The notes under the pieces were generated by a model. That model saw nothing but the letters and a program-made list of their open reading frames with translations. It searched no databases and was not told the DNA's origin. Both the position numbers and the translations under genes were made by a program. DNA of 64,000 nt from positions 1 through 64,000 of the forward strand of contig QJNS01000146.1 in NCBI GenBank assembly GCA_004154925.1, written 5' to 3'. This document shows positions 41,370-51,549 of the stretch, in pieces. Source of the stretch: Monosporascus cannonballus (Eukaryota > Ascomycota > Sordariomycetes > Xylariales). Position 1 is the stretch's first letter, and each line of letters starts with the position of its first letter.

Positions 41370-41662
41370 GAAGGGGTTAGTATCGCCAACCCAGAGAGGG
41401 CGAAGGATAGCGTAAAGGTCTTGGACGTACTTCGTAGATCATGTTATCGAAGAATTATTAATCCTATCTACGATTGAAACTCAATTCGCTGTGACTAGCC
41501 TCCTCGAAGCACCTCCAATTGTCGTCTCTCTAAACGCAATCCAAGAAACCCACCGCATTGTGTATCAACCGATATGAGGCCATTTCCTACTTCTATTTCA
41601 GGGCGGCATAATTCCCGGTCGCGGTTTATATTCTATCAACTGAAACAATCACAAATAACTAC

Positions 41663-43921
41663 CTACTGGCTATATACCATTCGAGGAGGAGGCTGGTACC
41701 CAGTATTCTGTGTAATGGATAGTTGGCGCTGTACCTCCTTTTCCTGCTGGACTAGAACGCAGCAGGGACAGCAACAGGATGCCATCCAGTCTTCCAAGCC
41801 AGATCCCTCGATATTGTATCGTTTTCGTATCACGCCACGCTTCGTTGCCAGGAGAAGGCGGTGGAGGCACATCACACGAAGGCATAAGAAAAAGCAACAC
41901 TGGTTAGAACGCGAAAAGTTAGCAAATGGGAAAAAAGAAATTAAAATTAAAAAAAATTTAAAAAAAAGGGGGGGGGGGGGGCCCCCCCGCCCCCCCCCCC
42001 CCGAGAGTAGGTAATGACGAAAAGAAAAGGGGAAAGAAAAATCTTACGTCACTATTAAAGTAGCTGTGCTCCTTCGTCGCTGGATCCTTGAGGCGAGATT
42101 GCGTTTGGCCAAAGAGAACAGAGGGAGTCACGCACGCACACAGGCCTGAAAAATGCAGAACGTTTAGCAACCCGATTATCCCAGGGCCGGTGAAGATCAG
42201 TGCATTTACTCACATGTATCTATAGGATCGCAACAATCCCATAGTGGATAAGTCCAGTTCTTCTTAGAAGCTGGCCGAGAGCCACCAGCAGACCCTCCAG
42301 TAGCATCTGAAATATTTGGTGGGATGCTAACTTGGCCACCTGGTGGACTTTCTGTTCCATCACAGTCACATGACGTTATTTCTGCCCCAGGAGATCCTCC
42401 TATCCGGAGGTGGCTCCGTTTTGTCGTCCCCATGAAAGCGTGGGTATATGTGCTCCCCACCACATAGGGTACGTGTGTTTCACCTGCGACTCGTTCCCAG
42501 ACTCCCGTTTTGGACTTCCTAAGATGGAATCCAGCGGGACCTGGAAAGAATTGCCCGTTAATGCCATACTGGCTGGATTCCCCTATGAACATGACATGGG
42601 ATCCTGTCACCGCACTATGGTGGAATTCATATTTCTCTCCATGGCCGTTAGAGATTGATGGTCTGCCAGAAGAATCACGGTGAATCTCTAAGATCTTCGC
42701 GCAGACTATGTCACCATCATGAGACGCGGTTGCAGGCGTCAGAATCTTGATGTCGTAGTCCGATATATATTGTTCCTTCGTGATGAATTCTCCAACGGGG
42801 ACGGACGCATCCCCGACAATGTAGGCCGGCGTGTGATTGGGATTGAATGGTGGGAGCGCGGGAACCAGCCCATATCGAGGGTCGAATGGTACCCCCTCTC
42901 CAATGTCCAGCCACGACGGCAGTGAGGCCGACTTCCGTGCGAGCTCTAGGATGAGATCCTCTCGCGTGCGGTCATAGTCGACGTCGATCTGCACCCCGAG
43001 GACATGCATGACGCTGAAGACCATGTCCTGAGGCTTGGTCGACGTCCGCAGCCAGATACTCCGCCACGCGGCGGATCTCTTCATCGCGGGCGTATGTCCG
43101 GCCAAGACGCCTTGCAGAGCGGAAATTATCCTTTTATCGTCGCCAAAGCAGCGAGCGGCAAACTCCTTTGAGCTAATAGTTTCCCTTGTTTCCTTATCAA
43201 TCTTCTTGATGGTCACCCTCCAACTGCGGAGCAGACTTTGAAGCTCTGACAAGGCGAGGTCACCCTCTATGTTCGTGATGTTGTATACAGACCCACTCAT
43301 GGCCGCTTCATAATCATACCCGGGGGCTAGCTCGGGATGAAGGATCAAGACATGGGTATTGGCGCAGAGCGTCGCCTCCTGGAGCGTCCAGGCTCGAGTG
43401 ATCCACGGCGCCGCATACTCGGCGTCCTGGGCGGCGGCGACACCGCCGGGCATGACGATCACCGCCTCCGCGTTCCCGTAGATATGTCCCATGTTCTGGA
43501 TCTGGAGCTTCTTATCCATCTTGGAGGTTTGATGAAGACAGACGAAGTCCAGCCATAGGAAATCGCAGTGAAGATGTCGAGCTGCCCGGGCCGCCTGACA
43601 TAAGCCATGCCAACTGATCTGATGGGGGGTAGCCTGCCCAATGTCGATATTCAGAGGTCGGTTAGCGATCAAGCTGAGTCTCTGGACCTCGGGACTTGGC
43701 GTCCATGAGTGCGAGATTGCGGCATATTTTGGGAACTTGTCACCCTTTCGGCTCGGATCCAGATCCCTCCACTCCGAGAGAACAATCGTGGCACCATTCT
43801 GAGACGAAGACAGGAGGTCTTTCACGCTAACTAGCCGCAGGGCCCCGTCAACATAATCGGATCCGTAGCTCCAGACTTTCTGGTCCGATTCCCGCAACGT
43901 TTGGATCGGAATGATGGACAT
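41663..43921 (-). CDS. HET-domain protein with C-terminal PLAC8 domain
   Basis: Three-exon model (43,921-42,214; 42,145-42,048; 41,899-41,663), 680 aa. The first frame runs to a stop just past the donor, so unspliced it would end at 571 aa. Residues 65-182 form a HET domain: KYAAISHSW (65-73), DFLWLDFVCLHQ (120-131), GHIYGNAEAVIVMPGG (145-160), WITRAWTLQE (173-182). HET domains trigger incompatibility cell death in Pezizomycotina. Splicing at T|GTGAGT ... TTTCAG|GC makes residues 555-658 a PLAC8 domain: WTYPLWDCCDPIDTC, then CVTPSVLFGQTQSRL, then YNIEGSGLEDW and CCCPCCVLVQQEKEV. Both introns (68 and 148 nt) keep phase; intron 2 contains a G/C homopolymer run. PLAC8 proteins are cysteine-rich and usually membrane-associated, so this part may anchor or regulate the HET module. 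The splice model is inferred but the domain continuity is strong. Confidence 0.85.
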
Positions 43922-44260
43922 GCTTGGGTACTATTTCTCGAAAGGTCGAATTCCTTTGTGGTGGACTAACTCTAATGAAGGGGAAGGATACTCAGGAAGA
44001 AGAGGGCAGTCGCTTAACGCGGAGATATTGGTCTTATTAAGCCTGGTCGTCATCTTACATAGTAGAGCTAGGTCCATCTTTCAGTTAGCCACCAAACCGA
44101 CACGCACCCTTTCCCCAGAGTTCCTCTACCACATGAAATGTTGGCTGGAGATCAACCATCAAACTATTGATTGTGACTGCTGAAAGTGGCAAGCAGAACC
44201 AACTATTTAAGTAGAACTATTGGGCGATCAGTTGGGCTTATCAGACTATTGTTGGCTAAT
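43922..44260. other. Upstream region of the HET-PLAC8 gene
   Basis: About 340 bp between the HET-PLAC8 start and dispersed repeat 1 copy 2. It presumably holds the promoter on the minus strand. No distinctive regulatory motif was seen; short AT-rich stretches occur around 44,195-44,215. Confidence 0.4.
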
Positions 44261-44498
44261 ATGAGACCCTGGATCACACACAGAAGCATACAACCGAAGA
44301 AAAGGTGTATTAAAGGTTGCATGACCTCTAGAAGGTCCTAGCTAGAAGGTGAGAGTAACGAACCCTCCTTTTATACACGTAAATATAGCTGTAGCTGAGA
44401 GAAAAGGATACCGGGGGTGCATAAAGTAGCCTTGTTTCAGTAGGTGATCAAACTAAGCCAAGGCTTAGCTGTTTGATCGACTTCAGCTGGGTCTGACA
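44261..44498. repeat. Dispersed repeat family 1, copy 2 (solo LTR-like)
   Basis: About 238 bp from ATGAGACCCTGGATC to GGGTCTGACA. The tips are imperfectly inverted (AGACCC / GGGTCT). It is flanked by the 6-mer GCTAAT on both sides (44,255-44,260 and 44,499-44,504), a likely target site duplication. It matches 40,256-40,498. No coding sequence. Confidence 0.6.
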
Positions 44499-44839
44499 GC
44501 TAATTGGTCATTTTGTTTGGATACAATTTACATTTATGGCGGAGGTTGGGACGCGGGGGCGCGTCCCAAGGATTTCCGATTTTCAGCTCCCAATCCTGCC
44601 ATTCCCGTCGTCTTTTTAATAAGGCTGAGGGGTGTATGTCGTATTACGACCTCGGACTCGAAATTTCCTCACCTTGTGATAGTTAAGCTGATCGGAAGAT
44701 AAGGTTGCATGCATATTGGGTGTGTGAAGTGATAATTGATTGGGGCTCTAAGGAGTGGCGGCTAGGAAACTCTCTATACCTATACCTACTGTGGGCTCCC
44801 CGGAATAAGGTTAGTCCGGGGCGCTTACACGGCTTGGAG

Positions 44840-46323
44840 CCCAGATGGCTAACAGAGCGACCCCTATTCTACAACACCTTTCTTGCTATCCTTTGCAGTC
44901 TTCTAAATCGCGCGTCCCTCTCATGCCTCCCGCTTGTCCTCCAGCTCGTCCGTCGTAGATTTGACGCCGGTGTCCCTTCGGGCGCGTTCTCCGACCAGTG
45001 GAAGAATCCGAGCGATGTCTTCTCGGTCCTGCTCATTCTCGGCGGCGATGTTGTCGGGCGTGCACTCGCGCAGCTCGCCGGCTCTCCGGTGACCTCAGTG
45101 GCATTCTCATGAGGTACATAGGCCTGCTCACCACCGACCTCCCAGACGCGCCCCACCGCGCTCGCAGCGAACCTTATGCTAAACATCTTCTCTTCATTTT
45201 AGGGTGGATCGCCTATGCCGTTACCGCCGTCGTGTCCGCCATCGGTGAGAATAAGCTGATGCCTCTTTCGGACTGCGCGTGCAAGGTCATCAACGGCCGT
45301 ACCGGCTACGTCCGCAACAACTTCAGCTAGATCATAGGTCGTGTCGTGCGTGACTTCAAGAGCCGGATTAACATAGGAGAGCCCCAAGGACCGATCCACA
45401 TCCACCTGCGCGGAATGCTCGATAAGCGATGGGAGAACGACAGACATAAGGCAGAGAAGAAGAAGGCTGGGTCAGGGAAGGACGTGCCGAGGCCATCGAG
45501 GGCAGGTCTCTGCGTTTCCCTATACGAGGCGGACTATGCGAGCCCAGGATATCCAGGGTACGATTTGGTGTACTTCGTCGGCTTCGCCACTAGCGTCATC
45601 CAGCTAGGTATTGTGGCTATCCCATGCACCATATATGGCGACTGGGGCATCTTGGTTACGATGTCTGGAATCTTTCTCATTTGCCACAGGCAGCATTCCC
45701 CAGTGGTCCAAGAAGAAGTGGGAGTGCAGACGTGACTCTGAAAAAGCGGTCATTCTTAGCAGAGGAAACGGCAGCAAGCATGCTATCGTAGTCATAGGGC
45801 GTAGCAAAGGACTCGATGTCGAGGATCTCGCTGCCGGGCCTACCAATGTGGATGTATCCGCCTCATATACCACCAGAATCACTTTGACTATTCTTGCTAC
45901 GCTCTGGATCCTCCTGTTCATAGCCGCCGCCGGCATAAAACAGAACACTTGGTTTCTCCTTGCAATCGGCGGCATCGGAATTTTGTAGAACATCTTAGTC
46001 GCACGGCGCAGGAGGTCACCCAAGGCTTTTGGCATGCCACTCAATTTCAAACGTGTCATCGGCAAGCCAAGGTTAAGGACACGCTATTTGCCGTCGAGGA
46101 AGCTTATCCGCGCGTGGGAATGAGCATGCTCGATACCTTCTTCCCCGGCACATTGATCCGAGAAGAGAAAATGAGGTGGGAAGACTGTGATAAAATCGCT
46201 AATGCTCTGGATGAATCCAAGAATATTGCTCACGGCAACGCCCCAGCTCACGGGACTCAAGACAACGCCGCAAACGGGAAAAATCAGGACAATGCTCCAA
46301 GTAGTACTCAAAACAATTCTTAA
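44840..46323 (+). pseudogene. Degraded multi-pass membrane protein gene of a fungal family
   Basis: Pieces of one protein lie in order in different frames. They are SGAFSDQWKNPSDVFSVL..GRALAQLAGSP, then (after an intron at 45,114-45,202) GWIAYAV..AIGENKLMP, GYVRNNFS, IIGRVVRDF, GYDLVYFVGFAT..GDWGI, FATGSIPQWSKKKW, NGSKHAIVVIG, ITLTILATLWILLF, NTWFLLAIGGIGIL, and VKDTLFAVEEAYPRVG..TFFPGTL. I recall this as a conserved uncharacterised Pezizomycotina integral membrane family. Breaks: TGA at 45,110-45,112, TAG at 45,328-45,330 (expected Trp), TAG at 45,986-45,988 (expected Gln), a frameshift near 45,680 (about 2 nt lost) and another near 46,070 (about 1 nt lost). The two TAGs fit CpA-to-TpA changes. 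The N-terminal start was not located. The last frame, which contains VEEAYPRVG, ends with TAA at 46,321-46,323. Confidence 0.7.
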
Positions 46324-47451
46324 ATAGACCCATGGTGCTTGCTACACAGATTGTTCCTTGAGTGGAGGATGACTTTAGCTCCCATTCCCACATTTGACCG
46401 GCATATCTCATTTCTTGATATCAATCCAGCTACTCGGCCTACGCGCCAAGAGTCCCTCCTGGCCTTCCCGGGCTCAACACAACACCCAAGTTCAACGCAA
46501 AACTTTGTGTGCACATCGACCTCGAAGCCCAATTATCAAAAATACAGGATTACGGAAACGGCTACGATGTTGAAGATTGGATTTAGCGGGCCCTGGAGGG
46601 CCTATAAATGCGGTAGATTTAAATCCCTGTGCGCCGCCGCTCACAGTTATCAGGTTCCTTATCCTCGCCTGTAGGCGCGCTCCAATAGCAGCCACTCGAA
46701 GGTTGGCCACAGTGGCCCCAACAAACGCCTAAATAAGCAGCAAGAAGCTGCTCTCCGACTCATATCAAGCGCTGCAACAGTCTAGGCTTCTCAGCTTTAC
46801 CACATATGATACACGACGCAGCCACTTACATCCTCAAGTCCTCGAACCCTGACCCCGCCACGCCTATCAAACCACTTGGACGCGGCTGGGTTCAATGCTG
46901 GCTTGCCTACGATCCTGATATCGGGAAGATAAAGCAAAATCCAAAAGATAAGGATCATGTAAACTCGCAGAAACACGCTTTGCTTTTCTTACTCTTCTGC
47001 CAGTCACTGGCAAGATGAAATTCCAAAATTCCCTCATATTCAGTCTCTTAGTAGAGCTAAAAAATCAACTGCTATGCGGGTTTTATATCTTAGCGTTCTG
47101 GCCTCCGGCCTGTAAGCGGCGCTCGTAGCGGTAAAGGTGGGATGTAGTATCGGGTTGGTTAATTTTACATCCCGTCACTTAACTAGCTTTTTAGTACTGA
47201 GGCTGCCCTTCTGGTACAAGGCCTCTGTCAGATATAAGGGACATCAGCTGTGTTGTTGCTGAACATATATGCTTATTAAGCAACCGGCTGCTGCCCCATT
47301 GTTCACAATTTCGCCCTCTGCCCTTCGTAATTCCTTATATTAACTCCATTGTCCACTCTGTAAAACAGTGAGAATGAAGAGACAAAGATCAGCCGCAGCA
47401 GACAGAGCAACATACTTGGACTAGAACAAAATTACTTGACAATCTCAAGTC
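46324..47451. other. Intergenic, no gene seen
   Basis: About 1.1 kb with only short frames lacking convincing composition. The last 100 bp before 47,452 contain purine-rich sequence (AGAATGAAGAGACAAAGATC) typical of a fungal 5' leader. No repeats or RNA genes were recognised. Confidence 0.5.
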
Positions 47452-48168
47452 ATGACGGACAACAAGCTACCAGCTGACGAGCGCAAGACAGTTGAGGACT
47501 ACGGTCTACGGCGGGAACCACTTCCCTTGGACCCTAACGATCTCAACTACATGGAGCCATACCTGGGTCGGGGGCCTTACAACTGGCAGAGCTACGTGGT
47601 TCTGCCGCCGCAGACAGACGAGGAGACGACAGCAAGGGAGGACAACGAGGATGATGAGGAGGACCCAGGACTTAACTGGTACGCAATCTCGCTCTCGCAC
47701 GATGCCTATGCGACCATGTACGTGAAGCTAACGAACGGTGACCAGATCGGCGCCCAGCGACTAACAGAGATGCAGTACCAGGACATGGTCGTCGACAACG
47801 TGTGGGCGGCGGGGGGCGACATGCGCGCGATCCGGCTTCTGGGGACCTGGTCCGTACAGAACATGCCGGCGCGCACGGCCATCACCGAGGCCTTCCGACG
47901 CGTCGGCCGGGATATCCTAGTCCGCGGTGTCGTCGAGGTGACGCCCGAGGACGGACCGGCGTTCCTCGAGTGCGTCCGGAACAACCCCTTCGCGCGCGGC
48001 CAGCAGGCCCTTCTCGAGCGCCATGCCCAAGAGGCCAGCGGCGCCTTCGTCGAGCGCTTCATCTTCGTGTCCGAGGGTTATGATGCGCCGCCCAGCGGCA
48101 ACACCGGGATTCCCCCCTACGAGCCTAGACTACATATGGTAACCGAGCTCGGCCGGCCGAGCTCTTAG
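47452..48168 (+). CDS. Hypothetical protein, 238 aa
   Basis: A single-exon frame of 238 codons starting ATGACGGACAACAAG, which is in good context (AAGTCATGA) and is the first ATG of the frame. I do not recognise the family. It has no signal peptide or membrane span, so it is probably cytosolic or nuclear. An acidic, low-complexity patch (about residues 55-72, TDEETTAREDNEDDEEDPG) precedes a compact part with many aliphatic and aromatic residues (NWYAISLSHDAYATMYVKL, then IRLLGTWSVQNMPARTAITEAF, then FVERFIFVSEGYDAPP). The second half is markedly GC-rich (47,800-48,110), like the permease downstream. Codon bias and length make it a real gene; function unknown. It is upstream of, and in the same direction as, the permease, with 895 bp between. 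Confidence 0.7.
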   Translation: MTDNKLPADERKTVEDYGLRREPLPLDPNDLNYMEPYLGRGPYNWQSYVVLPPQTDEETTAREDNEDDEEDPGLNWYAISLSHDAYATMYVKLTNGDQIGAQRLTEMQYQDMVVDNVWAAGGDMRAIRLLGTWSVQNMPARTAITEAFRRVGRDILVRGVVEVTPEDGPAFLECVRNNPFARGQQALLERHAQEASGAFVERFIFVSEGYDAPPSGNTGIPPYEPRLHMVTELGRPSS

Positions 48169-49063
48169 ATTGCGGGTAGGTGATCCGATAACTGTATTGG
48201 CTTCTATTAATGCTAATTAGAAAAAAGAGAGGAGACAGGGTCCCATGAGAAACTTTCCCAGAGCAAAGGTCTCTCGCCCGTACCCGTTATCTTGTAATTC
48301 CTGATCTGGAAAAGGTAAGCTAGCTATATGAAATAGAATTTGATTTGTGCTAATTTGAGTTGAGATAAGGTAGGTGTAAATTATAGGCACTGCAAATTCG
48401 GTCACGTGTGTCTAAGTGCAAATATGTTTTATGCTTGCGACAGTGCGTAGTCCTGTGAGATCGCCAAGAAACTCCTCACTATTCAAGTCTTTCAATGGAT
48501 GATCTGCTGTCCACTAACAAACTTTGGTTATTGAGGGGTTAGTTGATTGGTTGTTGTGCCCAAAGTGCAACCAAGTAGGGACGTGGTCTAACGAATGGTC
48601 ATAAACGCCGGCCGGTACCAGCCGTCCCGCGGGGCCACAAGATGTGAGTGATTGTAACATAATCGCCTTGCACACCCGGGATATTGTGATTTTGCCACTC
48701 TTCGTGGATCAAGGCAATACTCGAAATTTTCCATGTCTCTCTCTAGTCTAGACAAAGCCATTTTCTGCATTATCGACTCCAGCGTAAAATCATGTCGTCT
48801 TATATTCGGCATTGGATGGGAGGGAGGTACCGTCGGGGGGGGGTTGGGTCTTTCGATAAGATCCTTATCTGGTAACGGCCATCAACGGGACCTGTCCTGG
48901 TCCCATTCTCGCACTAGGCTGCTAGCGTCATCTTACTCTATTTGTGCGTGCTACTTATCGCCCCGTTGATAAGAAAACTCACGATAAACCCAAACAACCA
49001 ACATGCCTTTGGAAGTTACAATTTGAAAAGCAATGACGGCATCTCTGGACACTCTTACGAAAT
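48169..49063. other. Intergenic, permease upstream region
   Basis: About 0.9 kb. A G-run (about 48,834-48,845) follows GGAGGGAGGTACC. GATAAG (48,855-48,862), the core bound by AreA/NIT2-type GATA factors, precedes the permease start, and GATAAGAAA recurs at about 48,968. These sites are common by chance but fit nitrogen control of a permease. No gene was recognised. Confidence 0.4.
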
Positions 49064-50830
49064 ATGGCCACGAAAGATGACAGTGCCGGCGTCAGAGCCG
49101 GCGAGGCCAATGGTAGTGTGCGTAAAGTGGCTACGGCATCTACACCACTCGTGGCGGACGCGCCGCGGACGGGCTACGGAGGTCACGGTGGCGACTTCGT
49201 CACCGTGAACGAGGACCGCGACCTCGCGCGGGGCCTGCACCAACGCCACGTGAGCCTGATTGCCATCGCGGGCGCTATCGGCACGGGTCTCTTCTTAGGC
49301 CTGGGGGGCGCCGTCCAGACCGGGGGGCCGCTGGGCGCTCTGTTGGGATACGCCACCGTCGGCATAATCGTGTGCGCCGTACAGTTCGCACTGGGGGAGG
49401 TGACGGCATTGCTGCCGGTTACGGGGTCGTTCGTGCGCCATGCCGAGTTCTTGGTGGATCCGGCTATGGGTTTTGCTATCGGGTGGAATATCGTAGGCAA
49501 ATTTCATTCTCGTTCGAATATGAGGGCGTCTTGATAGGACATGACCTACATGCGGTACTGACTAGTCTTTTCCGGCTAGGTGTACGGTAACTGGCTCTCG
49601 ATTCCGGCGGAGATCTCCGCGATATGCGTGCTCTTCGAATTCTGGACCGACATCAACCCGTCGCTCTGGATCTGCCTGGCCATCGTGCTGACGTTCATCG
49701 TGGGCATCTCGCTGGTGGGCGTGTACGGGGAGGTGGAGTTCTGGTTCGCGCTGCTCAAGATCTTCTTCATCATCTTCCTCATCGTGCTGGGGCTTGTCAT
49801 AAGCCTCGGCGGCGTGCCCGGGGTGCCGCGCCGCGGCTTCTACTACTGGAGCCACCCGGGCGCCTTCGTCGAGCACGTCAGCACGGGCCCCTGGGGCCGC
49901 TTCCTCGGCTACTGGGCCGTCATGAGCTCTGCCGTGTTCTCCTTCGCAGGCACCGAGTCGGTCGCCATGGCCGCCGCCGAGACGCGCAACCCACGCCAGG
50001 TGATCCCGCGCGCCTGCAAGCGCGTCTTCGCGCGCGTTGCCTTGTTTTATGTGCTTGCCGTCCTTGTCGTCGGCATGCTGGTCGCGAGCGACGACCCGCG
50101 CCTCGACGACGCGTCCGGCACAGCCGCGCAGTCGCCCTTCGTCATCGCGGCCGCAGCCGCCGGGATCCCCGCCATCCCGCACGTCGTCAACGCCGTCGTC
50201 ATCACGTCGGCGTGGTCCGCGGCCAACCAGGCCCTGCTGGCCGGCACGCGTGTGCTGTACGCGCTGGCGCTGAAGCGGCAGGCGCCGCGGGTCCTGCTGC
50301 GCACGACGTCCTGGGGCATCCCCTACGTCTGCGTCCTCGTGCAGACGGGCTTCATGCTCCTGGCCTTCATGAGCCTCTCGAGCGGCGCGCTCACCGTGTT
50401 CTACTGGTTCGTCAGCCTGACGGCCGCCGGCGTGCTCGTCAGCTGGAGCACCATCCTGCTCAACCACCAGCGCCTCCTCATGGCGCTGCGGGCCCAGGGC
50501 ATCCCGCCATCGGCACTGCCGTGGCACAACGGCTGGACGAGGTACTCGACGCCCGCGGCACTCGGCATGTGCCTCCTGATCCTGTTCACGGCCGGGTTCG
50601 AGGTCTTCACGGCGGGCAACTGGTCGACTAGCTCCTTCGTGTCGCACTACCTCGACATCCCGCTCGTGCTGGCGGCCTTCGGCCTGTGGAAGACGATCAA
50701 GAAGACGGAGTTCGTCAAGCTCTCCGAGATCCCGCTTAGGGAAGCTCTAGGAGAACTGGAGCGCAACCCGGAACCCGTGGAGCCGGTGCCCAAGGGCTTC
50801 TACAAGGTGTTCGGTTTCCTCTGGGACTAA
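49064..50830 (+). CDS. Amino acid permease (YAT family, APC superfamily)
   Basis: Two exons (49,064-49,492 and 49,580-50,830) separated by an 87-nt intron (GTAGGC...GGCTAG), giving 559 aa. The splice joins GFAIGWNI to VYGNWLSIPAEI, which reconstitutes the family motif exactly and keeps phase 0. The N-terminus (about 50 aa) is hydrophilic and cytosolic. The transporter core opens with RGLHQRHVSLIAIAGAIGTGLFLG, the first membrane helix and substrate-binding loop of fungal AAPs. Later signatures are FSFAGTESVAMAAAETRNP, VVITSAWSAANQALLAGTR and YLDIPLVLAAF. The family has 12 helices, and the length is typical (530-570). It should import amino acids with protons at the plasma membrane; substrate range cannot be read from sequence. 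GATA-type sites upstream suggest nitrogen regulation. No defects seen. Confidence 0.92.
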
Positions 50831-51549
50831 GGAGTATAGACATGGTAGACCAGTAACGATGCCTACGCGGGATAGATGCCTCCAAATCTGGGAGTTTGAA
50901 AAGCTGGAAGTCGCAGCGGCTATGCCAGTTCCATCACCTAAACTGCTGTTATATTATAATAGATTTAATTTTCGCGCAGGCAAGGCCAGCCACTGGAGAC
51001 TATCGCAGCTGCATAATTAACTGGTTCCATTAAATGATGCATACTTATCGACTATATATTAAAATAGGGCATCACCCTATCCGGGACCACTCAGTGCTGT
51101 ATTCTATCTTGAAGCTAACCCCTTCAGTGTGACCTAAGCTTTCAGCCTTCAGGTGATGGTGATGAAGCTGCAACCTTGTCGCTGACGTGGCCGCTTGGCT
51201 ATTAAATTGGTTACGCTGCTAATATCTTAGTATAGGTTTCAGCAAAACCTTAGGAACGAGTATTGTTGAATCCTTGGAAATAGGTATAGTTCGGTTGTTA
51301 CTTGTGTACTGGTTTTATCGGCATGGTCTGTCCAGTAACGTTCAATGTGTTTCTGTGCAGCCTTTCCATCTGTTCCGCGACCTTGCTTATGAATCTTCTG
51401 CTGAAGGATTCTGTCCCCCATTTACGTATTTGGATAGCCCTTATTGAGGTCTAAGGAGGAGGCTTGTCGGACTAGGTGCAACCTTTATATGACCCGGGGT
51501 GGGTTACAAGCTAACTAACCTTGTCGCGCGTGAGCGGACACGAGATAGA
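50831..51549. other. Convergent intergenic region, no gene
   Basis: About 720 bp between the 3' ends of the permease and the MFS transporter. It is AT-richer than the genes, as expected of two terminators. No coding or RNA feature was recognised. Confidence 0.5.

Noticed and set aside
41574..42014. 146-codon plus-strand frame
   Set aside because: Antisense to the PLAC8 exon and runs into the G/C homopolymer; no protein-like features.
49562..50647. 361-codon minus-strand frame and a 335-codon plus-strand frame inside the permease
   Set aside because: Shadow frames caused by high GC content; low-complexity Arg/Ala/His composition, while the permease frame has clear motifs.
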